Assembly (NCBI RefSeq): GCF_001420605.1
Contig: NZ_LJIZ01000018.1
Coordinates: 60,179-124,178 of the forward strand
Reading direction: 5' to 3'
Source: Bacillus sp. FJAT-25509
GTDB lineage: Bacteria; Bacillota; Bacilli; Bacillales; Bacillaceae_G
Length of the DNA: 64,000 bases
Within the stretch, counting starts at the first letter, position 1; every line of letters begins with the position of its first letter. The notes beneath the pieces are model-generated. The model searched no databases, was not told the origin of the DNA, and saw nothing but the letters and a program-made list of their open reading frames with translations. The translations under genes were made by a program, and so were the position numbers. Shown here one piece after another: positions 1 to 11,958 of the stretch.

Positions 1-1945
1 CATAGTTTCTCCACTCTAGGTAGTAGTAGTGATTTTTAAAATCAGTTCCATTAGATACAGATGCTTTGTCTAATGTAAATGCTGGCGTCGTTTCCGCACC
101 ATCAGTAAATTTAACTGTGCCATCAACAGTTAATTTTGCTTCGTCGAAAGCAAATCCTGCCGGAGATAGTCCACCATCAGTAACATATTCAAATTGAACT
201 TTTACATTTTTGCCTTTGTAAGCAGACAAGTCATAAACTTTATCTACCCAAAGTCCTTTCGATGTATCAAGTCCACCTGCAATATTTTTAGTACCAATTG
301 TATCGATTGTCGCAAGTTTAGTACCTGTTGCTGCATCTAATACATTTACATACAGATAGTCATAATTGTATTCAACTTCATAGTTTGCTTTTACAGCGAA
401 GCTTGCATTTGTAGCTGCTGTTAAATTAAATACTGGTGAAGTCATCGTAGTATGGAGGTTATCTCCTTTTGCACTATAGTAATACTTAGCACCAAATTGT
501 GGTTGAATTTTACTTTTTACTTCTTTCTTTGGTAAGTTAACTTTTACTACACCTGGGTTATTAGATTTAGTAACACTTTGGTCAATAAAAGTAGCAATAC
601 CTTTTTCGTCAATATCCTTATAATCTACTTCTGTCACATTAGCCCAGTTTCCACCAATTGTTTTTTGGAAATACTCTTTATTTTGCGGTGAAAAACTTGT
701 AGGCGTCGTTCCTGCGATTGCTCCGTTCCAACTACCGCCACTCATAACTGACCAAGAAGCAATTGGCTCACCATTACCTGAATACTGAGTATCGTACTCA
801 TCTGGTAATCCTAGATCATGACCAAATTCGTGAGCGAATACACCAACTGCTCCATCTTCTGGCTCAATTGTGTAATCATATGCAGCCATCAATCCGCCCC
901 AATATGGAACCTTTGATTGTGTTCCTGGGAAAGAAGTTACTCCATTCAGTGTCCAACGATGTGACCAGATTGCATTATCACCTAACTTACCTCCGCCAGC
1001 TTCTTGTCCAGTTCCAGCGTGAAGTACCATTAAATGGTCTACTAATCCATCAGGCTCATTAATGTTGCCATCACCATCAAGATCATAAATATCTAAATTA
1101 TCAAAATCAGCTAAGTTTATGCCTGAATCAATTGCAGCACGTAATGATTCTTTAACTAAATCACGAGGACCTTTTGGGTTTAAATTATCATGTCCACCAG
1201 AAGGACTATCATCACCATATTCAGCTGCTTTTCCACTAACCGTTAACCAGTCTGTAACTGTACCTTTTACAGTATAGCTTCCACCAGATTGTTCTTCATA
1301 AAATTGTTTAAAAGTTTTTACTTTTGAACCATCGTTTAAAGTAAATTCTTTATCTCCGAAAAGCATATCTTCATAATGCTTTTTGCTAAAATCGTCAGTG
1401 TACATATACCCTTCTTGTTTATCAATATTGTTATGTTTGAAATCAGCAAATTCAGTTAAGATTACTAATACTTTATCTTCACGTACTCCGCCGTTATAGC
1501 CAGCTTGTTTTGCAGAATCAACTTTTACTACACCATTTGGTTTGCCTTTTTTATAGTTTTCGTGGCCTTTATTTAATTGTGATAAAAGTTGAGCTTTACG
1601 TTTTTCTAGTGTTGCTCTTTGTTTATCAGCAATTTCCGACTGTGATTGTGCTTGAACTTTCTCTTTATATTCACCTTGTTTTTCTTTTATGTATGCTTGT
1701 ACTTTTTCTTTAGCTACTTCAGCACTATCAGATTCTTTGATCTCGCCTCTGTCTCTTAAAGCTTTTTCTAATCTTTCTTCATCCACTACGTTTAAATCTA
1801 AATAAGGACTTTCTACTAATTGCTTACTTTCACTTTCAGTAGGAATTGCTGCTTTTGAAGTAACTCCAGTTGAAAAAATGGACATACTTAATGCTGTAGC
1901 TAGTGAGACACTCGATAATACCTTCCAGTAAGATGGTCTTGCCAT
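1..1945 (-). CDS. inhA: Immune inhibitor A-type secreted metalloprotease (peptidase M6), 3' end outside window
   Basis: The reading frame runs from an ATG at 1945 (AAGGGGTG ribosome binding site 8 bases upstream) to the window edge without a stop, giving about 648 residues. The N-terminus is a signal peptide (basic start, hydrophobic stretch about residues 8-30). A charged, coiled-coil-like propeptide rich in Lys/Glu follows (about 55-130). The zinc motif [12 protein letters not shown] lies at about residues 372-383 and is the hallmark of family M6. A calcium-loop-like [13 protein letters not shown] segment lies upstream of it. Known M6 InhA enzymes are secreted and cleave host or environmental proteins. 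The C-terminal domain usual in the family (full length near 790-800 aa) is only partly present here because of the window edge. It is transcribed away from the divergent glycosylase gene. Confidence 0.93.
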   Translation of the reverse strand, partial: MARPSYWKVLSSVSLATALSMSIFSTGVTSKAAIPTESESKQLVESPYLDLNVVDEERLEKALRDRGEIKESDSAEVAKEKVQAYIKEKQGEYKEKVQAQSQSEIADKQRATLEKRKAQLLSQLNKGHENYKKGKPNGVVKVDSAKQAGYNGGVREDKVLVILTEFADFKHNNIDKQEGYMYTDDFSKKHYEDMLFGDKEFTLNDGSKVKTFKQFYEEQSGGSYTVKGTVTDWLTVSGKAAEYGDDSPSGGHDNLNPKGPRDLVKESLRAAIDSGINLADFDNLDIYDLDGDGNINEPDGLVDHLMVLHAGTGQEAGGGKLGDNAIWSHRWTLNGVTSFPGTQSKVPYWGGLMAAYDYTIEPEDGAVGVFAHEFGHDLGLPDEYDTQYSGNGEPIASWSVMSGGSWNGAIAGTTPTSFSPQNKEYFQKTIGGNWANVTEVDYKDIDEKGIATFIDQSVTKSNNPGVVKVNLPKKEVKSKIQPQFGAKYYYSAKGDNLHTTMTSPVFNLTAATNASFAVKANYEVEYNYDYLYVNVLDAATGTKLATIDTIGTKNIAGGLDTSKGLWVDKVYDLSAYKGKNVKVQFEYVTDGGLSPAGFAFDEAKLTVDGTVKFTDGAETTPAFTLDKASVSNGTDFKNHYYYLEWRNY

Positions 1946-1988
1946 AAATCTACACCCCTTTTCAGAATCTTCTAACAATAAGTAAATA

Positions 1989-2012
1989 GTACAAGTTTGA
2001 AGGGGGTTGTAC
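1989..2012. promoter_or_regulatory. Inverted repeat upstream of inhA (candidate operator)
   Basis: GTACAA and TTGTAC half sites are separated by 12 bases, 44 bp upstream of the inhA start. The position near a promoter suggests an operator, but no consensus was recognised and it does not match the PlcR box. Confidence 0.3.
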
Positions 2013-2165
2013 AATGAGTAATTATGAATATTTTCTAATAATCAGTTTAATATATTTAATCTAATTTTAATGTATTTCTAATAATAGAAATAGGTAAATA
2101 GTCTTATTAACATGACAAATTAATACATTTTCTCTATTTATAAAACAATTTTCGAGGAGTTACTT

Positions 2166-2750
2166 ATGAATTCGACATTAAAACAAGATTTCTTTTTTAA
2201 ACCATCTATACAAGTAGCAAAGGACCTTTTAGGTCATATATTAGTTCATAATACTGATGAAATGGAACTTTCCGGAATAATTGTAGAGACCGAAGCATAT
2301 ATGGGTCCAGAAGATCGTGCTGCACATAGTTATCAAAATCGACGTACGAAACGAACAGAAATCATGTTTCATGAAGCAGGTTATATCTACACTTATCAAA
2401 TGCATACCCATACTTTAATTAATATAGTTTGTGAGGAAATCGGCCTACCACAGGTAGTATTAATTAGAGCATTAGAACCTGTGAACGGGATTGAAAAAAT
2501 GATCGAATTTCGAAAAAATCAGCCTATCTCTAATTTAACGAATGGACCAGGTAAACTTACAAAAGCATTGAATATTACGATGGAGTCTTATGGAAAACCA
2601 ATTTGGCTGCCACCTGTTTACATCAAGGAAGGAATTAAACCAGAACAGATTAGTAGTGGTCCTAGGATTGGAATAGAAAACACCGGAGAGGCACGGGACT
2701 ATCCTTGGAGGTTTTGGATTACGGATAATAAATTCATATCTAAAAAATAA
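2166..2750 (+). CDS. DNA-3-methyladenine glycosylase (AAG/MPG family)
   Basis: The 194-aa protein matches the length of bacterial Aag/MPG enzymes (about 196 aa). These excise alkylated bases such as 3-methyladenine in base-excision repair. Visible family motifs are VETEAYMGPEDRAAH near residues 40-55, with the catalytic Glu, and NGPGKLTKALNI near 127-138 in the DNA-binding core. The start ATG is preceded by a GAGGAG ribosome binding site. It stands alone, divergent from inhA, and is followed by a strong hairpin at 2755-2796. The assignment is firm; the preferred substrate is inferred from the family. Confidence 0.93.
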   Translation: MNSTLKQDFFFKPSIQVAKDLLGHILVHNTDEMELSGIIVETEAYMGPEDRAAHSYQNRRTKRTEIMFHEAGYIYTYQMHTHTLINIVCEEIGLPQVVLIRALEPVNGIEKMIEFRKNQPISNLTNGPGKLTKALNITMESYGKPIWLPPVYIKEGIKPEQISSGPRIGIENTGEARDYPWRFWITDNKFISKK

Positions 2751-2754
2751 GAAT

Positions 2755-2800
2755 ACCCAGACTGTTGATCAACGTTCGCTCTTGGTCAGTCTGGGTTTTC
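2755..2800. terminator. Bidirectional rho-independent terminator
   Basis: ACCCAGACTG pairs with CAGTCTGGGT, extended by GATCAA/TTGGTC inner pairing, and is followed by TTTTCTT. It lies between the convergent glycosylase (+) and glpD (-) genes and can serve both. Confidence 0.85.
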
Positions 2801-2840
2801 TTATTTATGCAGTTTCTACTTTTATTAATCGCTTTTAAAA

Positions 2841-4487
2841 TCATTCATTAGAAGCAGTAATTGCATTTTTTATTTGCTCTTCCAATTCCAAACTGTATTC
2901 TACGATTTGGTATTTGCTCCAACTTAATCTATTCGCCATATAACGAATCACTTCGTCTTTATACTCATTAACAAGATCAATATGAAAATATAAAAATCCA
3001 GTTCTCCTAATAAAAAAATCGACTGGTTTAACAATCATTTCGTTTTGAATTCCATATTCTAGTTGTAAAAATAATGATAGTGGTAGATTAGTATCATTTT
3101 TCAAATCACTAAATGATATATTCATTAAATGCTCTATATTCGATCCATATACTCTACTTAATCTTTTATATTCCGATTCACTTAATCCAATTGCGATACC
3201 AGCAGAAGAAAATCGTTTTTTAAAATAATTAAATCCTTTTGATCCCCCAACATCTCCACCTGAAATTGGTAAATTTTTAGTCAGACATTCTCTAAATCTA
3301 TTGTCATTGTCTTTTAAAATTAGGTCTACAATTGTCTCCGCCATTTTACGATATCCTGTTAACTTTCCCCCGGCTATTGAAATTAACCCAGAGGATGATT
3401 CCCAAATCTCATCTTTTCTAGATATTTCAGAAGGATCTTTACCTTCTTCAAAAATTAAAGGACGAATGCCAGCCCAGCTTGATTCAACGTCAGTATCTTC
3501 TAGTTTTATCGTTGGAAACATATACTTAACGCAATTTAAAATATATTCCCTATCTTCATTACTTACTTTAGGATTAGAGGTATCCCGATCAAAAAATGTA
3601 TCCGTTGTACCAACATATGTCTTTCCATCTCTTGGAATTGCAAAGACCATTCGACCGTCTATCGTATCAAAATAAACAGACTGATTTAATGGAAACTTTT
3701 TATGATCTATAACTAAATGAACCCCTTTCGTTAGTCTAAGATTTTTATCACTTTTTAATCGTTCCATTTCCCTAAGCTGATCAACCCATGGTCCGGTTGC
3801 ATTAACAATCCTCTTTGCGCGAATTGTAAAAGGTACTTTCGTTATTAAATCGATTGCTTTAGCGCCTACTATTCTATTATTTTCATAGATGAAATCAGTC
3901 ACTTCTACATAATTAATTGCCTGTGCTCCATATTCAACTGCTTTTTTTATGACTTCGATTGTAAGACGCGCATCATCCGTTCGATATTCAACGTAATATC
4001 CTCCAGCTTTAAGTCCCTCCTTTTTAACTAGCGGCTCCTTTTCGATCGTTTCTTTTCGATTTAAAATCTTCCTTCGTTCATCTTTTTTCACACCAGCTAA
4101 GTAATCATATAATCTAAGGCCGAGAGAAGTAGTAAATTTACCAAAAGTTCCACCTTTATAAATAGGCAGTAACATCCATTCAGGTGTAGTTACATGTGGT
4201 CCATTTTCATAAACAATTGCTCGCTCTTTACCAACCTCTGCTACCATTTTAAATTCATACTGTTTTAAATATCGCAAACCACCATGAACTAGCTTAGTTG
4301 AACGACTAGACGTACCTGAAGCAAAATCCTGCATCTCAACTAGGGCGGTACTCATCCCTCTAGTCGTTGCATCAAGTGCAATACCACAACCTGTTATTCC
4401 TCCACCAATTACCAATAAATCGAACTCTTTTTCAGCTAATGCTTTCTTAATCTTTTTTCTATTTAAACTCGAAAATTGTTCTTCCAT
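2841..4487 (-). CDS. glpD: Aerobic glycerol-3-phosphate dehydrogenase
   Basis: This 548-aa FAD enzyme oxidises glycerol-3-phosphate to dihydroxyacetone phosphate and passes electrons to the quinone pool at the membrane. The N-terminal Rossmann motif [21 protein letters not shown] (about residues 24-44) binds FAD. Motifs such as [23 protein letters not shown] and [13 protein letters not shown] are those of GlpD. Length is close to the B. subtilis enzyme (about 555 aa). It lies downstream of glpK in the same direction, with a terminator-like hairpin at 4564-4601 between the two. The glycerol facilitator glpF is not in this window. Confidence 0.95.
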   Translation of the reverse strand: MEEQFSSLNRKKIKKALAEKEFDLLVIGGGITGCGIALDATTRGMSTALVEMQDFASGTSSRSTKLVHGGLRYLKQYEFKMVAEVGKERAIVYENGPHVTTPEWMLLPIYKGGTFGKFTTSLGLRLYDYLAGVKKDERRKILNRKETIEKEPLVKKEGLKAGGYYVEYRTDDARLTIEVIKKAVEYGAQAINYVEVTDFIYENNRIVGAKAIDLITKVPFTIRAKRIVNATGPWVDQLREMERLKSDKNLRLTKGVHLVIDHKKFPLNQSVYFDTIDGRMVFAIPRDGKTYVGTTDTFFDRDTSNPKVSNEDREYILNCVKYMFPTIKLEDTDVESSWAGIRPLIFEEGKDPSEISRKDEIWESSSGLISIAGGKLTGYRKMAETIVDLILKDNDNRFRECLTKNLPISGGDVGGSKGFNYFKKRFSSAGIAIGLSESEYKRLSRVYGSNIEHLMNISFSDLKNDTNLPLSLFLQLEYGIQNEMIVKPVDFFIRRTGFLYFHIDLVNEYKDEVIRYMANRLSWSKYQIVEYSLELEEQIKNAITASNE

Positions 4488-4563
4488 TGTAAAACCTCAC
4501 TTCAACAAATTTTCTAGTTGTTTTAAAAAGCTGCCATAAAAGAAATCAATCTAAAATTAAAAA

Positions 4564-4601
4564 AGGACCGCTACAATTACAGATGTACGTAGAAAGGTCC
4601 T
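4564..4601 (-). terminator. glpK-glpD intergenic hairpin, candidate GlpP-controlled terminator
   Basis: On the minus strand AGGACC pairs with GGTCCT, with a second inner stem formed by CTAC/GTAG, and a run of seven T residues follows. It sits about 77 bp ahead of the glpD start. In B. subtilis glpD is preceded by a leader terminator that GlpP with glycerol-3-phosphate overrides; control here is inferred from position. It may also simply end glpK transcripts. Confidence 0.65.
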
Positions 4602-4626
4602 AGAATTTTGAAATTAAGTGTGTAAC

Positions 4627-6433
<1,807 letters not shown>

Positions 6434-6458
6434 AAAATCTACTTAGTTCAGTAGATTT
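6434..6458 (-). terminator. Rho-independent terminator of the two-component operon
   Basis: On the minus strand AAAATCTAC pairs with GTAGATTTT around a short loop and leads into an eight-T run, about 130 bp past the histidine kinase stop. Confidence 0.8.
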
Positions 6459-6591
6459 TCTCACTTAATTAAAATTCTTCATTAATTTCTAATTTATTGT
6501 AGTTTATCGTTATTTCTTAGGAAATAATGTCGGAAATATACTTTATTTTCTTAGGGAAATCACCAAATTACTAGCTACGATGTCTTGGAAT

Positions 6592-7827
6592 TTAGCTGTG
6601 TTTTAAAGAGGACATAATTGGTAAAGATACTTCAAAACTTGTACCTTCTCCTTTTATACTTTGTACTTTAATTTTCCCGCCGTGTTCTTCAACAATCCAT
6701 TTTGCAATTGATAATCCCAGTCCAATTCCATTTTTGGATGTACGCGAAACATCTTCCTGGAAGAAACGGTCAAATATTCGAGGAAGGTTCTCTTCTTTTA
6801 TACCCACTCCACTATCAATCACCTTGATAAGAAAATTATTTTTTACTTGTTCACAACTAATTTGAATCGTATCATTTTCGTTTGTAAATTTCATTGCATT
6901 ATCGATTAAAATCACAAGTAATTGATGAATTCTTTCTTGATCACCAAAATAAAAATACGTATCTTTAATAGACAAAAATATTTCTTTACTTTGAAATGAA
7001 ATGATTTCAGTGAAGTGTGAAACAACTTCTTCTATCAATTCATTTAAAGAGAATATTTTTTTATTTAATTGTATTTGTCCTGAATCCGATCTAGCTAAGG
7101 TTAATAAGCTTGCTACTAGTTTGGAAAGGCGCCTATTCTCTTTTAACATAATTGAAAAGTCCTGCGCCTTTTCTTCGATTGTTGCGCCTGGCTCTCTAAG
7201 CAATAATTCTAAACGTGATTGAATGACAGTTAAAGGCGTTCGAATTTCATGAGAAGCATCTGATACGAACTCTTGTTGTTTTTGCCAAGCGTTTGTAATT
7301 GGTACGAGTGCACGTCCAGCCAAAATATAACCTGCTACAACTGATAATGCACTTCCCAAAACCCAACCAACAATTAGTATGATTAATAATGTATCAACTA
7401 CATCCTTTTCTGAGTCGATATTACGTAATATTTGTAGTGTAATTTTCCCTCGATTTGTCTCACCTTGAATTGAGATCGTTCGATAATTCATATCACCGAT
7501 TTTATCATTATATATTTCGTTTATTTTTGTAGGATATTTAAGTTCATCTTGTAAAATGATTGCATTCATACCTGGCATGGGATTTACTAATTTTTTATTT
7601 TCATCCCACATGATCATTAAAACACGTGGATCTCGATTGGAAATTGGTAAACGATTTGGATTATCACTATTTTGTATACGATTAATATTCCATAAAAGTG
7701 ATTGATCAACTTCTTTATATAAACGATTATTTGTATATGAATAGATAATTAAAGAAAAGATTCCAATTATTAAGATAAATACTACTGAATTTATGATCGT
7801 TAATCGAATTTTTGTTTTCTTAAACAT
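6592..7827 (-). CDS. Sensor histidine kinase (OmpR-partner class)
   Basis: Membrane sensor kinase of 411 aa. It has a transmembrane helix at about 9-30, an extracytoplasmic sensor of about 110 residues, and a second helix at about 145-168 followed by a HAMP-like linker. The HisKA dimerisation helix carries the phospho-accepting H193 in SDASHEIRTPLTV. The HATPase_c domain shows an N-box (VILIDNAMKFT), DSGVGI and GIGLGLSIAK. It follows its response regulator gene by eight bases in the same operon. Next to a remnant MacAB-type ABC cassette, it probably sensed a membrane-active compound; that is inference from context. Similar architecture occurs in ArlS/CiaH-like kinases. Confidence 0.93.
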   Translation of the reverse strand: MFKKTKIRLTIINSVVFILIIGIFSLIIYSYTNNRLYKEVDQSLLWNINRIQNSDNPNRLPISNRDPRVLMIMWDENKKLVNPMPGMNAIILQDELKYPTKINEIYNDKIGDMNYRTISIQGETNRGKITLQILRNIDSEKDVVDTLLIILIVGWVLGSALSVVAGYILAGRALVPITNAWQKQQEFVSDASHEIRTPLTVIQSRLELLLREPGATIEEKAQDFSIMLKENRRLSKLVASLLTLARSDSGQIQLNKKIFSLNELIEEVVSHFTEIISFQSKEIFLSIKDTYFYFGDQERIHQLLVILIDNAMKFTNENDTIQISCEQVKNNFLIKVIDSGVGIKEENLPRIFDRFFQEDVSRTSKNGIGLGLSIAKWIVEEHGGKIKVQSIKGEGTSFEVSLPIMSSLKHS

Positions 7828-7835
7828 CTCTTCAC

Positions 7836-8507
7836 CTAGTCATCTTTCATAATATATCCGATACCTCTGACGGTCTTTATCATACTACCATAATTAAATG
7901 GTTCTAGCTTTTTTCGGAGTTGATGTACGTATACTTCTACGATTGCAACAGTAGTATCAGAATCAAATCCCCATATTCTATCAAAAATTTGTTCTTTCAT
8001 TAAAATCTTCCCTTGATTTTGTATGAAGTATTCTAGTAGTTCATATTGTTTGATTGTTAAATGAATCGATTCATTATTTATTTCAACAGGATGCTCTTTG
8101 CCTTTTAAAGTGATTCCTTGATACTTCAATGAACTATCAATTGTTAATTTACCACTTCTTCTAAGTAATGCATAAATTCTTGCTAGTAACTCCGGTCCTT
8201 GAAATGGTTTTACTAAATAATCATCTGCCCCTAAGTTTAATCCTTCAACACGATCTTCTAGTGAATCTTTAGCAGTTAGAAATAGAACTGGAGTATGTAC
8301 CCCTTCTTTTCTCAAGTCTTTAATAATTTCAAAACCATTTTTCTCAGGCAGCATCACATCTAGTACAATCACATCATATATGTTTTGCATCGCTAAGAAA
8401 AAACCTTCTTCTCCTTCTAACGCTTTATCTACTGTAAAATCATTTGATAATAATTCAACAATTGAATTTAAAACTTCTATATGATCTTCTACAACTAATA
8501 ATCTCAC
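7836..8507 (-). CDS. Response regulator, OmpR/PhoB family
   Basis: The 223-aa regulator has an N-terminal receiver domain with phospho-acceptor D50 in VIVLDVMLPE, a conserved Lys in DDYLVKPF and the Thr in LFLTAKD. A C-terminal winged-helix DNA-binding domain follows (about 125-222, ending KTVRGIGYIMKDD). It pairs with the adjacent histidine kinase. The natural target may have been the neighbouring ABC cassette at 8580-9908, which is now degraded. Confidence 0.93.
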   Translation of the reverse strand: MRLLVVEDHIEVLNSIVELLSNDFTVDKALEGEEGFFLAMQNIYDVIVLDVMLPEKNGFEIIKDLRKEGVHTPVLFLTAKDSLEDRVEGLNLGADDYLVKPFQGPELLARIYALLRRSGKLTIDSSLKYQGITLKGKEHPVEINNESIHLTIKQYELLEYFIQNQGKILMKEQIFDRIWGFDSDTTVAIVEVYVHQLRKKLEPFNYGSMIKTVRGIGYIMKDD

Positions 8508-8535
8508 TTTTTATGCCTCCATAGACTAAAAAAGA

Positions 8536-8558
8536 AGCGTTCCTTTTATAGCAACGCT
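8536..8558 (-). terminator. Terminator after the decayed ABC cassette
   Basis: On the minus strand AGCGTT pairs with AACGCT and is followed by TCTTTTTT. It separates the old ABC cassette from the two-component genes. Confidence 0.75.
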
Positions 8559-8579
8559 CCCCTTTATTTATTCAAATCG

Positions 8580-8731
8580 TCATGCTTGAATTGGTCTCAT
8601 ATTTGAAGCTGATCCAGGTAAAAAGAATGCAATAGTTGTACTTAAATTCATTAAATACAGTTTTGCTACACTCTCACCTAATCCCACACCTATCATACCA
8701 CCAAATGAACTAAGTACGACTGATTAAAAAA
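8580..8731 (-). pseudogene. Remnant of a MacB/FtsX-type ABC permease (C-terminal stub)
   Basis: One minus-strand frame reads VVLSSFGGMIGVGLGESVAK near its start and ends SASNMRPIQA then TGA. This resembles the last periplasm-facing helix and the conserved P.x.A...xPIxAL ending of MacB/FtsX permeases. Only about 50 codons remain, there is no start codon or ribosome binding site, and the usual transmembrane N-terminus plus the large extracellular domain (about 350 residues) are missing. It lies directly downstream of the intact MacB-like ATPase, exactly where the permease gene should be. This points to an internal deletion rather than random similarity. Confidence 0.7.
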
Positions 8732-8804
8732 TTGCATTTTATATCTATTTCAAATAATAACTACATTTGCTTCTAACTATACTCTTTATTAACATTTTAA
8801 TTAA

Positions 8805-9512
8805 TTAAGCCATTCTAAGCTTACAAAAACTTTCCTCACTCAGGCAACCGTCACCTATTCTAATGACCCTTGATGCTTCTTTCGCGATGTTATTGTCGTG
8901 AGTAATCAAAATAATAGTATGACCTTCTTTATGAAGTCTTTTCAATAAATCTAAAATTTCTCGTCCTGTTTTTTGATCTAATGCACCAGTCGGTTCATCG
9001 GCTAATAGTAGATCTGGTCTTCTGGCTAAAGCTCTCGCAATCGCAACCCTTTGTTGCTGACCTCCCGATAGTTGACTTGGAAGATGATGAATACGTTCGT
9101 CTAAACCTACTTCTTTTAATACTTCCATTGCCATGTTTCTTCTTTCATTTTGCGGGAGGCCTCGATAACTAAGAGGTAACTCGACATTCTCCAATGCACT
9201 TAATTTTGACAATAGATTAAAGTTTTGAAAAATAAACCCTATTTTCCGATTTCTAATTAACGCTAGTTCTCGATTATTCATATCTTCAATCGCCTGGCCA
9301 TCAAATAAATAGCTTCCAGAGTCTGGTTGATCCAAGCACCCAATCATATTCATAAATGTTGATTTACCTGAACCAGATGGGCCAACAATTGCTACAAAAT
9401 CACCTTTTTTAATATTGATTGAAACATTATTTAGCACATGCAATGTTTCCCCACCAAATTCATAAAAATGGTTCATATTTGATATTTGGATCAAATCTTC
9501 TGTCGTCGTCAC
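8805..9512 (-). CDS. MacB-like ABC transporter ATP-binding protein (orphaned)
   Basis: ABC ATPase of 235 aa with Walker A GPSGSGKST (about residues 44-52), the Q-loop in FIFQNFNLL, signature [15 protein letters not shown], Walker B LLLADEPTGALD and the switch His in ILITHD. The sequence is typical of the MacB/LolD class that drives export or lipoprotein release with an FtsX-like permease. Translation starts at GTG. The partner permease survives only as a stub at 8580-8731 and no adaptor gene is intact. The ATPase is therefore probably non-functional, or serves another permease elsewhere. Confidence 0.9.
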   Translation of the reverse strand: MTTTEDLIQISNMNHFYEFGGETLHVLNNVSINIKKGDFVAIVGPSGSGKSTFMNMIGCLDQPDSGSYLFDGQAIEDMNNRELALIRNRKIGFIFQNFNLLSKLSALENVELPLSYRGLPQNERRNMAMEVLKEVGLDERIHHLPSQLSGGQQQRVAIARALARRPDLLLADEPTGALDQKTGREILDLLKRLHKEGHTIILITHDNNIAKEASRVIRIGDGCLSEESFCKLRMA

Positions 9513-9617
9513 TGATCGCCACCACCATTGCTGTTACAATTTTCATTAAGAATCCTCTTTCACCACCGCCTGGAGAATTACGTCGCCTCCAAATCAGTAA
9601 CAGTTCAACCGTTTTCC
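9513..9617 (-). other. Gly/Ser-rich non-coding stretch, probable adaptor-gene debris
   Basis: Between the small membrane protein and the ATPase, minus-strand frames give short Gly-rich runs (for example PGGGERG and NSNGGG) broken by stops. Low-complexity Gly-rich segments of this kind occur in Firmicute HlyD/MacA-like adaptors that normally precede MacB, so this may be a worn adaptor end. Support is compositional only. Confidence 0.3.
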
Positions 9618-9908
9618 TTAATTGCTGCTACCTGATGAACCTGGCTGTTGATTGAAATAACCGCCGCCACCATTTTGTGGGAAGCCTCCTCCATTTTGGA
9701 AGTTTCTCATCATTTCCGTTCGATTATTATTTTTATAACTCAAATAGCCAACTCCAATTAATGTAAAAATGCCAATTACTAAATTGATAACTAATAAAAT
9801 AGAAATTACTTTAGGCGAAAACGCACCCGTAGTTGAACAATTCTTCAAATTCGTTTTTTGGGTTTTTTCTATTAAATTTGATTCTAAATCTTCCATCATT
9901 AATCCCAC
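9618..9908 (-). CDS. Small single-helix membrane protein with Gly-rich tail
   Basis: The 96-residue frame has a polar N-terminus (1-33), one transmembrane helix (about 34-58) and a low-complexity Gly/Asn/Gln-rich tail (70-96, GGGFPQNGGGGYF). A ribosome-binding-like AGGGGTGGG lies just upstream of the start. No family was recognised. In front of a MacB-like ATPase, the expected gene is a membrane-anchored MacA/HlyD adaptor of about 350 residues. This could be its surviving N-terminus fused to tail sequence by deletion, or an independent small protein. Confidence 0.5.
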   Translation of the reverse strand: MGLMMEDLESNLIEKTQKTNLKNCSTTGAFSPKVISILLVINLVIGIFTLIGVGYLSYKNNNRTEMMRNFQNGGGFPQNGGGGYFNQQPGSSGSSN

Positions 9909-10027
9909 CCCTTCATACTGATTAATTGCATTATGTAATAGAATCCTTAATTTTTACTTAACAACTAATTAATTTTGACTTTTTTAGAGTAAAAATCTGT
10001 TAGCAATATGAAATGAATATCAAAAAA

Positions 10028-10049
10028 AAACCACCTGTCTAGGATGGTT
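10028..10049 (-). terminator. Terminator of the sulfur operon
   Basis: On the minus strand AACCATCC pairs with GGTGGTT (one G-T pair), followed by a nine-T run, just after the monooxygenase stop at 10067. Confidence 0.85.
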
Positions 10050-10066
10050 TTCAATAAATTTAAAGA

Positions 10067-11395
10067 TTAGTTTTTAACTAGATTAGTAATATAACGATTT
10101 TCAGGAATTGGTAATCCTAAGTTTCCTCTCAAAGTAGACGATTCATATTCTGTACGATAGATTTCTCTTTCTTGTAATAATGGAATGACTTGCTCCGTAA
10201 AATCTTTTAATGCACTTGGAATTGCAGAATAAATCATTAAACCGTCAGCTGCTTCCTGTTCATACCACTCTTGAATAAGATTAGCAATTTTTTCTGGCGT
10301 GCCAATAAATGCACTTCTAGGAGTAGCAGCTTGTAATGCTACCTGTCTAAGTGTTAAACCTTTTTCTTTCGCTTCTTTCTTTATTTTATCTGTATTACTT
10401 CTAAAACTATTTTTCCCTAAATCACCAAGATCAGGGAAAGGTTCATCTAAAGGATATTGAGAAAAGTCATGATGCTCAAAGAAACGACCTAAATAATCCA
10501 ATGCATTTTCAATACTTGTTAAATTAACAAGATCTAAATATTTTTGCTCTGCTTCCTCTTCGGTTTGACCAACTATTGGAGCAATGCCAGGGAATATAAC
10601 AATATCATCTTTTGATCTGCCGTATGCTACTGCACGATCCTTTACATCTTTATAAAATTGCTTAGCTTCTTCTATATTATCATGACCAGTAAACACTGCG
10701 TCAGCTGCTTTTGCAGCTAATTCCTTACCGCTTTCTGAAGATCCAGCTTGAAAAACAACTGGTTGACCTTGTTTAGATCGCCCGATATTAAGAGGACCTT
10801 CTACTTGGAAATACTTCCCTTCATAATTTAATCTGTGTAACTTTTTCGGATCAAAAAACACACCTGAAGCTTTATCTCGAATAAATGCATCATCTTCCCA
10901 AGAATCCCATAGACCTCTAGTTATTTCTAAATGCTCTTCTGCAATTTTATATCGATCATCATGTGATGGGTGACCATTTCTACTATAGTTTTTAGCAGAA
11001 CCTTCAAGTGGAGAAGTAACTAAATTCCATCCTGCGCGCCCATTACTTATATGATCTATTGACATGAATTGTCTTGCTACAGTAAATGGTTCACTATAGG
11101 TAGTTGAAAGAGTACCAACTAGGCCTATATTCTTTGTTACTCCTGCTAATGCCGATAAGATGGTAATTGGTTCAAAGCGATTTAAAAAATGTGGAATTGA
11201 CTTTTCTGTTATATATAATCCATCTGCAATAAAAACTAAATCAAATTTTCCATTCTCAGCAATTTTCACTTGCTCTTGGTAATAGGAAAAATTAACACTT
11301 GCGTCTGTTTGAACCTCTGGATGACGCCAGCCAGACATACTGCCTCCTACTCCATGCACTAGTGCCCCAAGCTTTAGTTTTTTTCTTTCTGTCAT
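10067..11395 (-). CDS. FMN-dependent monooxygenase, NtaA/SnaA/DszA family (YxeK/CmoJ-like)
   Basis: Luciferase-like flavin monooxygenase of 442 aa from the ATG at 11395, which has GGAGGGG seven bases ahead; an upstream in-frame ATG at 11410 is less likely. Family signatures include [35 protein letters not shown] and [18 protein letters not shown]. In B. subtilis the relatives YxeK and YtnJ (CmoJ) oxidatively dealkylate N-acetylated S-modified cysteines using reduced FMN. It is the last gene of the operon. The acetyltransferase, M20 deacylase and flavin reductase in the same operon supply the other steps of that route. The exact S-substituent cannot be told from sequence. Confidence 0.88.
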   Translation of the reverse strand: MTERKKLKLGALVHGVGGSMSGWRHPEVQTDASVNFSYYQEQVKIAENGKFDLVFIADGLYITEKSIPHFLNRFEPITILSALAGVTKNIGLVGTLSTTYSEPFTVARQFMSIDHISNGRAGWNLVTSPLEGSAKNYSRNGHPSHDDRYKIAEEHLEITRGLWDSWEDDAFIRDKASGVFFDPKKLHRLNYEGKYFQVEGPLNIGRSKQGQPVVFQAGSSESGKELAAKAADAVFTGHDNIEEAKQFYKDVKDRAVAYGRSKDDIVIFPGIAPIVGQTEEEAEQKYLDLVNLTSIENALDYLGRFFEHHDFSQYPLDEPFPDLGDLGKNSFRSNTDKIKKEAKEKGLTLRQVALQAATPRSAFIGTPEKIANLIQEWYEQEAADGLMIYSAIPSALKDFTEQVIPLLQEREIYRTEYESSTLRGNLGLPIPENRYITNLVKN

Positions 11396-11409
11396 TTTTT
11401 TCCCCTCCA

Positions 11410-11943
11410 TTAATTTAATAAAATCGCAGTATCTCTAATATTTAGTTCATAGCTTTTAACAAGTATATTTCCATTCATAAACTCATATTGTTTAGCCCGT
11501 TGAAACCCTATTTTTTCATATAAACTAATAGCAGATTTCATCATATCTGAAGTGTGAAGAACAACTCGGTCCGATCCCCACTCTATTGAAAGATTGCAGC
11601 TTGCTTTTATTAATTCTGTCGCAATCCCTAATCCTCTTGCTTTAGGGGAAACACCTATTAATCGAATAATAGGATAATTAATCTCTAACTCAGTTAATCC
11701 ATATGCTTTTTCGGCAGAGTCATAGATAAAACATGCGCCTAATAGAACATTATCGACAATCGCAACAAGCTTTGTCTTAGTGTTGCTGTTCTCAGTTGCA
11801 TCAATAATACTATTTTTATAGTTTTCCCATTGTTCTTTTGAAAGAATAGCAGCATATTGTTCATACGCATCGATTAACACTTTTTTTATTTTATCGATCT
11901 CATCTGGTTTAGACTCTCTAATAATTAAGCGGTTTGAAGACAT
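11410..11943 (-). CDS. GNAT N-acetyltransferase (YtmI/SnaA-like)
   Basis: The 177-aa GNAT protein carries the acetyl-CoA motif V-x-P-x-x-R-G-x-G-x-A ([16 protein letters not shown], about residues 94-109) and the downstream [15 protein letters not shown] motif. Its place between a flavin monooxygenase and an M20 amidohydrolase matches B. subtilis ytmI and yxeL. Those enzymes N-acetylate S-modified cysteines so that the monooxygenase can act on them. The function is inferred from this context. It is separated from the next gene by only 14 bases. Confidence 0.8.
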   Translation of the reverse strand: MSSNRLIIRESKPDEIDKIKKVLIDAYEQYAAILSKEQWENYKNSIIDATENSNTKTKLVAIVDNVLLGACFIYDSAEKAYGLTELEINYPIIRLIGVSPKARGLGIATELIKASCNLSIEWGSDRVVLHTSDMMKSAISLYEKIGFQRAKQYEFMNGNILVKSYELNIRDTAILLN

Positions 11944-11958
11944 AGTCTACCTCCTAAA

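Noticed and set aside
1946..2165. PlcR box upstream of inhA
   Set aside because: The palindrome found (GTACAA-N12-TTGTAC) does not match the TATGnAnnnnTnCATA pattern.
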